Source of the DNA: Chryseobacterium sp. BGARF1
GTDB lineage: Bacteria; Bacteroidota; Bacteroidia; Flavobacteriales; Weeksellaceae
DNA length: 64,000 nt
Assembly (NCBI RefSeq): GCF_001677955.1
Contig: NZ_LELA01000092.1
Span: 62,001 to 126,000 of the forward strand
Direction: 5' to 3'
Under the pieces are notes generated by a model. It saw nothing but the letters and a program-made list of their open reading frames with translations. It was not told the origin of the DNA and made no database searches. Below are positions 25,281-34,242 of this stretch, in pieces. Both the position numbers and the translations under genes were made by a program. Each line of letters begins with the position of its first letter. Positions within the stretch are counted from its first letter, which is position 1.

Positions 25281-27316
25281 TTTTCGAATTCTAAATACTG
25301 AAGCATCTTTTTAATATTCTGCTCCTGAGTTTCTATAGAGAATTTTGAAAGCGGCAAAAGGCTGTTATCGTGTAAAGTCTGCCAAATACTTTCATTATCA
25401 TACAATTCAAGGATTTTATCTGCAAAATTTTGAGGATTTTCATCAGAGATCAATGCTGTTTTTTGATCCTCAAGGCTCATTCCTTCGGCGCCAATTCCGG
25501 TGGTAATTACAGGTAATTTAAATTCTAAAGCCTGTCCGATTTTTCCTTTTACTCCGGCTCCGTAACGAAGTGGTGCTACAAAAACTCTGGAATTTTCAAA
25601 CCAAAAATCTACGGTTTCCTGATAACCTAAAATCTGAAAACGCTCAGAATGGTATTTTTCTTTCAGATCGGCAGGGAAATCTGGTCCCAAAATAAAGATT
25701 TTAATCTGATTATTTTTTGCCCAAACTAAAGGCATAATCTGGTTATGCAAAAATTTCACAGCATCAATATTCGGCAAATGATTGTAACCCCCAATAAAAA
25801 GCAACCCTTCTCTTTCAGAAAAACTTAACGGAACATTTTCTACCGGTTTGTGAATATTACTTACCGTGAAAATTTTATCTTTTTTGACCCCGTTTTCAGA
25901 AACTGTATTTTTTTCTTCATCACTTATAGAAATCACCGCATCTGAAATATTCATTCCAGCATATTCTTTTTCTTTGAAGAAACTTATTTCCTGTTCTCTT
26001 TCTTTTGTGACAACATCGATATAATTATTTTCGCGCTCCATTCTCAGATAATGAAGGTCAACCATATCATAAATAATCTTTTTCCCGCTTGCTTTATCTT
26101 GAATCAAATTATACCAATAATCAAAGCCTAAAGGTCTGAAAATCCAGACTACATCAACATACGATAAAGCGTTTACAACCTGATCGGCGACTTTTACAAT
26201 TTTATTTTGGGCATTTACATAATCCCTGCAAATTTCAATCCCAGCATTTTGAAAATAAGGAATATAATCAGAATCTTTAGTTTCATCAAAATGTTTAACC
26301 GCCAAAACAATGTGATGACCGTTTCTCTGAAGGATCTTTAAAATTTCCATAAACCTTCTTGAGCCGGAATCCTGATCTGGCTTTGGCATATTTTCCTCTA
26401 AAAAGAGAAAATTTGGAGTTTTGTAAGTTTTATAGTAGGTTTTCTCGCTTTTTAAATATTTTCTATCTGTGAAATAAGAATTCCAATGATTAGCAAAACC
26501 TTCCTTATCATTGTTCGTTTTTGCTGTAAAAGAATTATCAAAACAAACAACTTCTGAATTTGGCTGATAATAAGTATTTAAATTTTCTTCTTTTTTCAAT
26601 TTCAAACACAAATCAGCTTCTGCAAAATGCGATGAAGAAAATGTTTCATTCAGTAAATTTAAATCTCCGGTTTTATTGATTTTAGGGAACAATAGACTTC
26701 CGGTGCAAAAATCTACTTTTCTTACAAAATTAAATTGAGGAGTATCAATTGCTTCAGATTTACCTAATTCAACGATTTCAGAATTTTCAAAAACTAAATT
26801 TCCAGCTTCGATTATAGTATTCTCAGTAGAAATCAATTTAGAGCCCACTGCTCCTACATTTTCTTTGGAATTAAAAACCTCCATCAAACTTGACAAATAA
26901 TTCCCCTGAACCAAAGCATGAGAATCTAAAAGATAAATAAATCTTCCTTTTGCCTTTTCAATGGCATGATTTATACCTTTAACCAAACCAAGGTTTTCTT
27001 CAGAATTAATCAAGATTATTCCTTTTATATTTCCTAAATAACTGCGTATTTCATCAATATTTTTATCATTAATAACAATAATTTCTCTGGAAATATTTTG
27101 GTCATATTTTTGAATATGATAAAGGCAATTGAGAATCGTTTTCAAATCATCAACGTCATAAATAATAATTGAAACTTCAGGATTGACTTCTGTAGAAAAA
27201 TTAAAGGGATAACTTTTAAAAAAATCAAGATTTTGAAGATTGGCAGTCACCTTTCTCCTATTTTTGATAAAGTGATAATCCTTGATTTTATTTTTAAAAA
27301 ACCTTTTAATTCCCAT
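25277..27316 (-). CDS. Two-domain glycosyltransferase (GT2-like plus GT4)
   Basis: This 679-residue protein is about twice the size of its neighbours. Residues about 45-290 are GT2-like (EVSIIIYDVDDLKTILNCLY, SEENLGLVKGINHAIEKAKG, FIYLLDSHALVQG) and the usual DxD aspartates are replaced by DSH. Residues about 300-679 are GT-B/GT4 (FLFLEENMPKPDQDSGSRRF, FIGGYNHLPNIDAVKFL, PLRYGAGVKGKIGQALEFKL). The order is that of large processive or bifunctional transferases of surface polysaccharides. The changed DxD site suggests the GT2 half may have altered metal use or specificity. Both halves are complete, so this is a fusion and not a frameshift artefact. Confidence 0.82.
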   Translation of the reverse strand: MGIKRFFKNKIKDYHFIKNRRKVTANLQNLDFFKSYPFNFSTEVNPEVSIIIYDVDDLKTILNCLYHIQKYDQNISREIIVINDKNIDEIRSYLGNIKGIILINSEENLGLVKGINHAIEKAKGRFIYLLDSHALVQGNYLSSLMEVFNSKENVGAVGSKLISTENTIIEAGNLVFENSEIVELGKSEAIDTPQFNFVRKVDFCTGSLLFPKINKTGDLNLLNETFSSSHFAEADLCLKLKKEENLNTYYQPNSEVVCFDNSFTAKTNNDKEGFANHWNSYFTDRKYLKSEKTYYKTYKTPNFLFLEENMPKPDQDSGSRRFMEILKILQRNGHHIVLAVKHFDETKDSDYIPYFQNAGIEICRDYVNAQNKIVKVADQVVNALSYVDVVWIFRPLGFDYWYNLIQDKASGKKIIYDMVDLHYLRMERENNYIDVVTKEREQEISFFKEKEYAGMNISDAVISISDEEKNTVSENGVKKDKIFTVSNIHKPVENVPLSFSEREGLLFIGGYNHLPNIDAVKFLHNQIMPLVWAKNNQIKIFILGPDFPADLKEKYHSERFQILGYQETVDFWFENSRVFVAPLRYGAGVKGKIGQALEFKLPVITTGIGAEGMSLEDQKTALISDENPQNFADKILELYDNESIWQTLHDNSLLPLSKFSIETQEQNIKKMLQYLEFEN

Positions 27317-27415
27317 TTTAAATTTATTATTTTGTCTAAGTTTTTTTTGCGAAAACGAATTTAAGCATTTATTTCCTCAACTTTCAAGAATCCTCATCCT
27401 AAACCAAGATCATTA

Positions 27416-28567
27416 ATGAATTTTTCTAATAAGAACTTATTATTTTTCTTTCCCGAAAGTCCTTTTTCCAAAAGAGCCGGAAATGTTTTACGTACTTACA
27501 CCAATCTCAAACAATTGAAGTCTTTAGGCTTGAATATTGACCTTGTAGGGGTAGAAGATTATTACAATAGTTTTGGAGATTCTCCTGAAGATACTGATTC
27601 TACAATTATTGACGCTGTTTTTGTTCTGAAAACCAAACCACCAAAGAAAAAACTAACCCTTGAATATTGGAAATACAAATTTCTGAAAAAAATTGAGAAA
27701 AAAAATCCAAATCAATATCTTACCACCTATTTAAAAAATAATTTTGGAGCTATTCTTGATAAGAAAAAATACGATTATATCTTTATCAATTACGAGTTCT
27801 GGACAGACCTCATCCGTGATCAGGATCTAAAAGGATCCAAAACCATCGTTGATACTCACGACTGGATTACGCTGAATGAGTTTTATAACAATCAAAACCT
27901 TGATTTGGGTAAAAGATTCGGTGAAGAAATCAACAATCTTTCGTTTTATGATAAAGTGGTTACTATTTCTCAGGACGAATACTTTATTTTCAACAGTTTT
28001 TTAGGAGATAAAGTGATTAATATTCCGCCAAGTTTTCAAGAAAATTTCGAAGACACAAACACCGAAAAAAAATATGATCTTATATTTGTAGGAAGTGACA
28101 ACCCTTTTAATATATTATCGATTAACTGGTTTGTCGAAAAAGTCTTGCCCCTTCTCACTAAAGAAATAAAAATTTGTATTATTGGAAGAATCTGTAAACA
28201 CGTTCCAGATCGTGAAAATATTGAAAAAGTATTTTTTGCAGACGACTTAGAAACCTATTATCATGCAAGCAAAATTGCAATTTGCCCAATGCTGAAAGGA
28301 ACCGGTATAAAAATTAAAGTCGTTGAAGCCTTATCTTTCGGACTGCCTGTAGTAGGAACTGAAAAAGCGGTTGATGGGTTTTTAGACAAAAAAAATAACG
28401 GCTGTAAAGTAAGTGATGATGAAAAAATATTTGCAGATATTATCAACAATCTCTTAAACAATTCATCAGACTACGAAAAACAAAAACAGGAGGCCACTGA
28501 GTTTTTCAAAAATAATTTTTCTGAAGAGAAATCAATTAAACTTTGGAAAAAAACTTTAAATTTTTAA
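27416..28567 (+). CDS. Glycosyltransferase family 4-like
   Basis: This is a 383-residue GT-B protein. The N-terminal half has FFFPESPFSKRAGNVLRTYT and SKTIVDTHDWITLNEFYNNQ; the C-terminal half has DLIFVGSDNPFNILSINWFV and CPMLKGTGIKIKVVEALSFG then LPVVGT. The last motif parallels GAGVKGKIGQALEFKLPVIT in the GT4 half of the neighbouring 679-residue protein, so the two probably share ancestry and donor chemistry. It starts the plus-strand group 27416-30286 and is followed after 7 bases by the next gene. Confidence 0.83.
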   Translation: MNFSNKNLLFFFPESPFSKRAGNVLRTYTNLKQLKSLGLNIDLVGVEDYYNSFGDSPEDTDSTIIDAVFVLKTKPPKKKLTLEYWKYKFLKKIEKKNPNQYLTTYLKNNFGAILDKKKYDYIFINYEFWTDLIRDQDLKGSKTIVDTHDWITLNEFYNNQNLDLGKRFGEEINNLSFYDKVVTISQDEYFIFNSFLGDKVINIPPSFQENFEDTNTEKKYDLIFVGSDNPFNILSINWFVEKVLPLLTKEIKICIIGRICKHVPDRENIEKVFFADDLETYYHASKIAICPMLKGTGIKIKVVEALSFGLPVVGTEKAVDGFLDKKNNGCKVSDDEKIFADIINNLLNNSSDYEKQKQEATEFFKNNFSEEKSIKLWKKTLNF

Positions 28568-28574
28568 TGACATT

Positions 28575-29390
28575 ATGCATTCACTTATTTTATTCATTAA
28601 AACATATAAACCCGATTTTGAAAGGGTAAAAAAGCTTCTTTCATCAATAGAAAAGCATAATAAAGACAATATCCCTATCGTTATATCTGTCAATGACAAT
28701 GATTTTGATTTTTTTAAAGAAAATATTAAAAATTATAATATTATTAAAGATTCAGATATCATTACGGCTGACAGTTCTGATGGATGGAGATATCAACAAA
28801 TCATAAAAGCTCACGTTTATAAGTTGAACCTTTGCAAAAATTATTTGTGTATCGATTCTGATTCAGAATTTATTACGGATTTTTATTATTCAGACTTTCT
28901 ATATGATGAAAATACGCCTTACACGATCATGCATGAATCTAAACCCTTTTTGGAAACAATGGAAAACATTGGATTAGATTCTGAAAACATTTTCTTTAAA
29001 GAAGCATTACGAGCAACTCGCCCATTGTTTGGGAACAAAGGAAAAGAATGGGATTACGGCCCGTCTCCGTATCTTTGGAGCTGTAAGGTTTGGGAACATT
29101 TTGTAGAAGTTTATTTAAAAAATGAAAATAAAACTTTTTTAGATTTTTTCCAGGAAATAGATAAAGTAACGCCACCATCGGAATGTGTGATATACGGAGA
29201 ATATCTTCTTAAGACTAAACTTATAGATTTGTATCCTATAGAAGGTTTTTTTAAAGTATATCATTACGAAAAACAATATCAGCTTGAAAAAAAATTCCAT
29301 GATATTGAGAAATTTAAAAAAGTATATTTAGGCATTATTTTCCAAAGTAATTGGGAGATAAAAAAGAAAAAATTCTTATTATTCAAATGA
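28575..29390 (+). CDS. DUF6492-like putative glycosyltransferase
   Basis: This is a 271-residue protein with a GT-A-like flow: LILFIKTYKPDFERVKKLL, IPIVISVNDNDFDFF, GWRYQQIIKAHVYKL and a DxD element in YLCIDSDSEFI. Later come YGPSPYLWSCKVWEHFV and PPSECVIYGEYLL. This resembles a family I associate with the DUF6492 label, which is commonly encoded in polysaccharide clusters; the name is from memory and unchecked. It is probably a sugar transferase. Its end overlaps the next start by 4 bases. Confidence 0.6.
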   Translation: MHSLILFIKTYKPDFERVKKLLSSIEKHNKDNIPIVISVNDNDFDFFKENIKNYNIIKDSDIITADSSDGWRYQQIIKAHVYKLNLCKNYLCIDSDSEFITDFYYSDFLYDENTPYTIMHESKPFLETMENIGLDSENIFFKEALRATRPLFGNKGKEWDYGPSPYLWSCKVWEHFVEVYLKNENKTFLDFFQEIDKVTPPSECVIYGEYLLKTKLIDLYPIEGFFKVYHYEKQYQLEKKFHDIEKFKKVYLGIIFQSNWEIKKKKFLLFK

Positions 29391-30286
29391 AAATATCAAT
29401 AGTAACAGCATATTACAACAGAAAAAAACTTTTTGACACTACCCTTTTAAGTATTTCAAAACAAATTGAAAATCATAGATTAGATATTGAAGTAATTGCT
29501 GTAGATGACGGTAGTGATGAAGACGAAAGATTAGAAGAACTTACCAATAAGTATCCATTTTTAAAAATCATCAGATTAGAAAAAAAAGACAAATGGTACT
29601 CTAATTCTTGTATTCCTTTTAACATAGGATTTAAAGAAGCAAAAGGAGATATTATCATATTACAGAATCCTGAATGTACTCATCATGGAGACATTTTAAA
29701 GTATACCTTAGAAAATATCACTAATGAAAACTATATAAGTTTTGCATGTTTTTCTCTCGGTATAGAGAGCACAAATAATATTGAAACTTTTCTGAATGAT
29801 TCTGAAAAGCTGAATGAGCTTATGCAAAAAAATAATGTAGGCTACATCGGAGACGGATTAGACTGTTGGTACAATCACCCCGTTATAAATCCTAAGGGAT
29901 ATCATTTTTGTGCGGCTATTACAAAAGAAAACTTATACGATTTGGGAGGATTTGACGAAAGGTTTGCAAAAGGAATTGCTTTTGATGATAACGAATTTTT
30001 ATATAGAGTAAATTTAAAAGGTCTTGAAATACAAATTGTGGAAGCCCCAATTGTACTTCATCAAAATCATTATTCTAAAATATCTTATACCACAGATAAA
30101 AATCTTTTAGATGATGAAACCTATCAACAACGATTACAATTAGCCGAAAAAAATAGAATCTTATTCGAATTGGTTACAAAATCTGAAAAACCATGGCGGG
30201 TTAATTACTTTTTTGAAACTGAAAAGCACAAGACCGAAAAAAAATTATTAGAAAAAATAAAATTTAAAGTAAAGAAACTTTTTTAA
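29387..30286 (+). CDS. Glycosyltransferase family 2
   Basis: This is a 299-residue protein from the ATG at 29387, which overlaps the upstream stop (ATGA); a longer frame from 29351 lies inside the previous gene and is rejected. The GT-A marks are KISIVTAYYNRKKLFDTTLL, EVIAVDDGSDEDERL and GFKEAKGDIIILQNPECTHH. In the last segment NPEC stands where many GT2 enzymes have DxD, as seen in some galactosyltransferase groups. Later come GGFDERFAKGIAFDDNEFLY and a Lys-rich C-terminus. It is the last gene of the glycan cluster before a bidirectional terminator. Confidence 0.82.
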   Translation: MKISIVTAYYNRKKLFDTTLLSISKQIENHRLDIEVIAVDDGSDEDERLEELTNKYPFLKIIRLEKKDKWYSNSCIPFNIGFKEAKGDIIILQNPECTHHGDILKYTLENITNENYISFACFSLGIESTNNIETFLNDSEKLNELMQKNNVGYIGDGLDCWYNHPVINPKGYHFCAAITKENLYDLGGFDERFAKGIAFDDNEFLYRVNLKGLEIQIVEAPIVLHQNHYSKISYTTDKNLLDDETYQQRLQLAEKNRILFELVTKSEKPWRVNYFFETEKHKTEKKLLEKIKFKVKKLF

Positions 30287-30313
30287 ACTTTACCTCAATA
30301 GGAAGTTTGAAAT

Positions 30314-30360
30314 AATAAAGCCAAAAATAAAATAATATTTGTTTTATTTTTGGCTTTATT
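30314..30360. terminator. Bidirectional terminator between the GT2 gene and the cupin gene
   Basis: AATAAAGCCAAAAATAAAA (30314-30332) and its exact reverse complement (30342-30360) form a perfect 19-bp stem with a 9-base loop. It is flanked by A/T tracts and serves the two convergent genes. Confidence 0.88.
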
Positions 30361-30384
30361 TATTAGTAAGAATTAATAATTCAA

Positions 30385-30729
30385 TTAGCTTCTATCATAC
30401 TCATCATCCAACCTCACAATATCATCTTCCCCAAAGTAAGTTCCTGTCTGTACTTCGATGAAGACAACTGGTTTTTCTGAAAGGTTCATGATTCTATGCT
30501 TAGCTCCTAAAGGGATGAAAATACTTTCGCCATAAGACAGTTTTATTTCTTTATCATCCAAAATAATAGTAGCATCACCTTCAATAATCGTCCATTGCTC
30601 TTGTCTTTTGTGGTGATATTGATATGATAACTTTTGCCCTGGATTTACCTCAATTCTTTTCAGTTTATAATTAGGTTCGTCTGCCAAAACATAATATTTC
30701 CCCCAAGGTCTTTCACCAATTTCTAACAT
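30385..30729 (-). CDS. Mannose-6-phosphate isomerase type II C-terminal cupin, stand-alone
   Basis: This is a 114-residue cupin: RPWGKYYVLADEPNYKLKRI, the metal-binding core QYHHKRQEQWTIIEG and the second strand IPLGAKHRIMN. This matches the C-terminal isomerase domain of bifunctional GMP/PMI enzymes (ManC-type), present without the guanylyltransferase domain. It interconverts fructose-6-P and mannose-6-P, feeding GDP-mannose. Its position beside the glycosyltransferase cluster suggests mannose-derived sugars in the product. Residues for Zn binding (H-x-H... Q...E...H) are present. Confidence 0.82.
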   Translation of the reverse strand: MLEIGERPWGKYYVLADEPNYKLKRIEVNPGQKLSYQYHHKRQEQWTIIEGDATIILDDKEIKLSYGESIFIPLGAKHRIMNLSEKPVVFIEVQTGTYFGEDDIVRLDDEYDRS

Positions 30730-30748
30730 ATTCTTTGAATTCTAAATT

Positions 30749-30762
30749 TATACAAATGTATA
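30749..30762 (-). promoter_or_regulatory. Promoter -7 box within a palindrome, cupin gene
   Basis: TATACA (30749-30754), 2 bases, then TGTATA (30757-30762) form an inverted repeat. The minus strand reads TACATTTG at 30753-30760, fitting TAnnTTTG, 24 bases before the ATG. Short palindromes are common in A+T-rich DNA, so a regulatory role is only possible. Confidence 0.4.
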
Positions 30763-30824
30763 TATTAAGATTAAAAAACCCAATATAGAAAACATTAAAC
30801 ATCATTAAAATATTTAATTTTAAG

Positions 30825-30832
30825 TAAATTTG
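30825..30832 (+). promoter_or_regulatory. Promoter -7 box of gltX
   Basis: TAAATTTG fits TAnnTTTG, 17 bases before the gltX ATG. Confidence 0.5.
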
Positions 30833-30849
30833 CAGAAATTTTATTTAAA

Positions 30850-32358
30850 ATGGAGAAAGTAAGAGTCCGTTTTGCACCAAGTCCTACAGGACCTTTGCAT
30901 TTGGGAGGCGTAAGAACCGCATTGTATGATTATCTTTTTGCTAAAAATCAGGGCGGAGAATTTGTGTTAAGAATAGAAGACACCGATACTGCAAGATATG
31001 TAGAAGGAGCCGAAGAATACATTGAGGAAGCCTTAGAATGGTGCGGGATCATCCCCGATGAAAGCCCTAAAAAAGGTGGGAAATTTGCTCCATACAGACA
31101 ATCTGAAAGAAGAGATATTTACGATAGATACACAGAGCAAATCCTTAAAACCGATTACGCCTACATCGCTTTTGACACTGCGGAAGAACTAGACGCTATT
31201 CGTGCTGAATATGAAGCTAAAGGTGATGTTTTCTCTTATGACAATAAAACAAGAAACCGTTTAAGAAACAGCCTTGCCCTTTCTGAAGAGGAAGTTCAAA
31301 AGTTGTTGGATGCAAAAACACCTTACGTTGTAAGATTTAAAATGCCTGTTGACAGAACTTTAGGTTTGGTCGACATTATCCGTGGAAATACTTCAGTAAA
31401 CACAGATATTTTAGATGATAAAGTTTTGGTAAAAAACGACGGAATGCCAACTTACCACTTCGCCAACATTATTGATGACCATGAGATGGAAATTTCTCAC
31501 GTTATCCGTGGTGAAGAATGGTTGCCTTCTTTAGGTTTACACACTTTATTATATGAAGCAATGGGTTGGGAAGCTCCCCAGTTTGCTCACCTTTCTTTAA
31601 TTTTAAAACCAGAAGGAAAAGGAAAATTAAGCAAAAGAGATGGTGATAAATTTGGTTTCCCGGTATTTCCTTTAAACTTCACAGACCCTGCAACAGGACA
31701 CGTGTCTAAAGGATATAGAGAAAGTGGATATTTGCCTGAAGCATTCATCAATATGGTAGCACTTTTAGGTTGGTCTCCTGCAGATGATAAAGAAATTTTG
31801 ACTTTGGATGAAATGGTGAAAGAATTTGATTTGCATAAAGTTCATAAAGCCGGAGCAAGATTCAGTAAAGAAAAATCTGAGTGGTTTAATCATCAGTATA
31901 TTCAAAAAACTTCTGATGAAGAATTATTAACAATCCTTAAAAATTCAGATTTAAGTTTAAATATTGACGATGAAAAATTGTTGAAAATTATTCATCTGAT
32001 GAAAGAAAGAGCAACTTTTCCGAAAGACATTTACGAAAACGGAAAATTCTTTTTTGAAGCGCCAACTTCTTATGATGAAAAAGCTTCAAAAAAAGCTTGG
32101 AATGACGAAACTTCAAATCTTTTGACTGAATTTGCTGAAAATTTAAATTCAATAAATGATTTCGTTTCAGAAAACATCAAACAAAGCTTGCACGACTTTG
32201 CAGAAAACAAAGGTTTGGGAATGGGGAAAGTAATGATGCCTCTTCGTTTAGCTTTGGTAGGAGAATTGAAAGGGCCAGACGTTCCAGATATTTTGGAACT
32301 CATTGGAAAAGAAGAAAGTATCGCCAGAATAAGCAATGCTGTAAATAATTTTAAATAG
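30850..32358 (+). CDS. gltX: Glutamate--tRNA ligase
   Basis: This is a 502-residue class I synthetase. The HIGH-type motif is in RFAPSPTGPLHLGGVRTALY, then RIEDTDTARYVEGAEEYIEE, and the KMSKS-type motif is GKLSKRDGDKFG. A Rossmann catalytic domain and an alpha-helical anticodon-binding half are both full length. It charges tRNA-Glu (and possibly tRNA-Gln, if amidotransferase is used). It lies 47 bases upstream of accA, with a -7-like box between, so accA may be expressed from both promoters. Confidence 0.96.
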   Translation: MEKVRVRFAPSPTGPLHLGGVRTALYDYLFAKNQGGEFVLRIEDTDTARYVEGAEEYIEEALEWCGIIPDESPKKGGKFAPYRQSERRDIYDRYTEQILKTDYAYIAFDTAEELDAIRAEYEAKGDVFSYDNKTRNRLRNSLALSEEEVQKLLDAKTPYVVRFKMPVDRTLGLVDIIRGNTSVNTDILDDKVLVKNDGMPTYHFANIIDDHEMEISHVIRGEEWLPSLGLHTLLYEAMGWEAPQFAHLSLILKPEGKGKLSKRDGDKFGFPVFPLNFTDPATGHVSKGYRESGYLPEAFINMVALLGWSPADDKEILTLDEMVKEFDLHKVHKAGARFSKEKSEWFNHQYIQKTSDEELLTILKNSDLSLNIDDEKLLKIIHLMKERATFPKDIYENGKFFFEAPTSYDEKASKKAWNDETSNLLTEFAENLNSINDFVSENIKQSLHDFAENKGLGMGKVMMPLRLALVGELKGPDVPDILELIGKEESIARISNAVNNFK

Positions 32359-32375
32359 GTTTTCATAATTTTTCA

Positions 32376-32383
32376 TACATTTG
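32376..32383 (+). promoter_or_regulatory. Promoter -7 box of accA
   Basis: TACATTTG fits TAnnTTTG and lies between gltX and accA, 22 bases before the accA ATG. Confidence 0.5.
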
Positions 32384-32405
32384 AAAGATTTAATTTACTT
32401 CAAGA

Positions 32406-33362
32406 ATGGAATATTTAAGTTTCGAACTTCCTATAAAAGAGCTGATGGATCAATATCAAACATGTTCTTTAGTAGGAGAAGAAAGTGGTGTTGATGTAAA
32501 ATTAGCATGCAGTCAAATCGAAGATAAGATCAGAGATACCAAAAAAGAAATCTATGGAAATCTTACGCCTTGGCAAAGAGTACAGTTATCGCGTCATCCG
32601 GATCGCCCATATACTTTAGATTACATCAAAGGTATGGTAGATAAAGGAAGCTTCCTTGAGCTTCACGGTGACAGAAACTTTGCAGATGATCCTGCATTGA
32701 TTGGTGGTTTGGCTACATTGGATGGTCAAAGAATCATGATTTTGGGAACCCAAAAAGGGAGAACAACCAAAGAAAGACAATACAGAAGATTCGGAATGCC
32801 AAATCCGGAAGGCTACAGAAAAGCTTTAAGACTAATGAAATTAGCAGAGAAGTTCAAAATTCCTGTAGTAACTTTAGTTGATACACCGGGAGCATACCCT
32901 GGTTTGGAAGCTGAAGAAAGAGGACAAGGTGAAGCGATCGCAAGAAACATTTTTGAAATGACCATGCTTAAAACTCCTATTTTCACTTACATTATTGGTG
33001 AAGGAGCAAGTGGTGGTGCATTAGGAATTGGTGTTGGTAACAAAGTATATATGTTGGAAAACACTTGGTACACCGTAATTGCACCAGAAAGCTGTTCTTC
33101 AATTCTTTGGAGAAACTGGGATCATAAAGAAGATGCTGCAAATGCATTGAATCTTACGCCGAAAGATGCATTGAGAGAAAAATTCATCGACGGAATTGTA
33201 GAAGAGCCACTTGGTGGAGCTCATTATGACCCGGAAGTTGCTTATTTAAATTTAAAGGCTTCTATTTTACAGAACATAAAAGCTTTCTCTAAATTTACAG
33301 GTAAGGAACTGGAAACTCACAGACAAGACAAGTTTATTGCGATGGGGCAATTTAAAGGATAA
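32406..33362 (+). CDS. accA: Acetyl-CoA carboxylase carboxyltransferase, alpha subunit
   Basis: This is a 318-residue protein with the AccA pattern: the N-terminal helical region, [20 protein letters not shown], the crotonase-fold core [20 protein letters not shown] and [20 protein letters not shown]. It pairs with AccD (encoded elsewhere) to transfer carboxyl from carboxybiotin-AccB to acetyl-CoA. Its partners accB and accC lie 20 kb away on the same strand. A strong bidirectional terminator follows. Confidence 0.96.
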   Translation: MEYLSFELPIKELMDQYQTCSLVGEESGVDVKLACSQIEDKIRDTKKEIYGNLTPWQRVQLSRHPDRPYTLDYIKGMVDKGSFLELHGDRNFADDPALIGGLATLDGQRIMILGTQKGRTTKERQYRRFGMPNPEGYRKALRLMKLAEKFKIPVVTLVDTPGAYPGLEAEERGQGEAIARNIFEMTMLKTPIFTYIIGEGASGGALGIGVGNKVYMLENTWYTVIAPESCSSILWRNWDHKEDAANALNLTPKDALREKFIDGIVEEPLGGAHYDPEVAYLNLKASILQNIKAFSKFTGKELETHRQDKFIAMGQFKG

Positions 33363-33397
33363 AAAAAAGCGGTTAAGAAAATTCTTAACCGCTTTTT
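33363..33397. terminator. Bidirectional terminator after accA
   Basis: An A-rich arm plus GCGGTTAAGAA pairs with TTCTTAACCGC plus a T-rich arm with a 2-base loop, between the convergent accA and DUF6759-like genes. Confidence 0.87.
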
Positions 33398-33402
33398 TAT
33401 GT

Positions 33403-34104
33403 TTACTCAGCTACATTAAGCTGAATCTCGATATCTTTATTTATTTTCTTTAAAGAAGAGTATTTGGCGTCGCAAACTGAGGTTGTTAAAACATAATCGC
33501 CTTTCTCTACCATTATAAAGTTTTGTCCGCTAGCAGGAACATCAAGATTATAATATTTTTTTCCGCTTATTTTTACAATCAATCTGCATTTTGATTTATT
33601 TCTGATATTGATGTAAGCTTCTTTATCGCTTGGATCATTATTAAAAAGATGAGTCAGGTAAGAAGCTGTTTTCTTTGCTTCAGCACTTGGTTCAGATTTT
33701 TTACTAGAACTTCCCATCGAAGCATAAGAAACTGATCTTTCAGGCGTAGTAGCTGTTTTAGAATTAGAAACTATCGCTTTGCCTTTATTGAGTTCACTAT
33801 TGCTTACAATTTTCTCAATTTTATCTTTGCTGATTGGTTTTATCGTAGGCTTAGCTTCAATAGAGTTATCTGCCATGATGATGGTAATCAATTTTCTTTT
33901 GAGTTCATCATTTTTTTCGTGCCCTGGATTTTGTTTAATAAAGCCTGCAATTATTCTTGCTTCTGCACTTGTCTGTGCTTCTTCCAGCGTATAAATAATT
34001 ACAGTTTCCTTTTCTGCAACTACTTTAGACTTACTTTTTTTCTTTTTTTGAGAAAACCCCAAACTGAAAATGGATAGAAATAGGATTAGAAATATTTTGT
34101 TCAT
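33403..34104 (-). CDS. Exported DUF6759-like protein (copy 1 of 4)
   Basis: This is a 233-residue protein with signal peptide MNKIFLILFLSIFSLGFSQ followed by a Lys/Ser tract. The C-terminal domain (about 165-233) is shared with three proteins at 49956, 51602 and 52139: N-x-S-x-C, V-x-I-S-G-K-x-Y-x-x-L-x-V-P, x-x-x-G-D-Y, then C-x-x-x-Y. Two Cys residues are conserved in all four, suggesting a disulfide. I associate this domain with DUF6759 of flavobacteria; the name is unverified and the function unknown. It is divergent from tsf and sits at one junction of the rearranged tsf-rpsB region. Confidence 0.72.
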   Translation of the reverse strand: MNKIFLILFLSIFSLGFSQKKKKSKSKVVAEKETVIIYTLEEAQTSAEARIIAGFIKQNPGHEKNDELKRKLITIIMADNSIEAKPTIKPISKDKIEKIVSNSELNKGKAIVSNSKTATTPERSVSYASMGSSSKKSEPSAEAKKTASYLTHLFNNDPSDKEAYINIRNKSKCRLIVKISGKKYYNLDVPASGQNFIMVEKGDYVLTTSVCDAKYSSLKKINKDIEIQLNVAE

Positions 34105-34172
34105 GGAATAAAAAATTATTAAATAAATACTATAACGTTAAAAGTCATTTTTTAGTTTATCATTAAAATCAT

Positions 34173-34180
34173 TATCTTTG
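34173..34180 (+). promoter_or_regulatory. Promoter -7 box of tsf
   Basis: TATCTTTG is a perfect TAnnTTTG box 62 bases before the tsf ATG. It gives tsf its own promoter, as needed because it is not downstream of rpsB. Confidence 0.6.
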
Positions 34181-34242
34181 CCCTGCTCAAAAATAAACTA
34201 TTAAAGTTAATTATAATTTTAAATAAAAAAATAATAAATATT

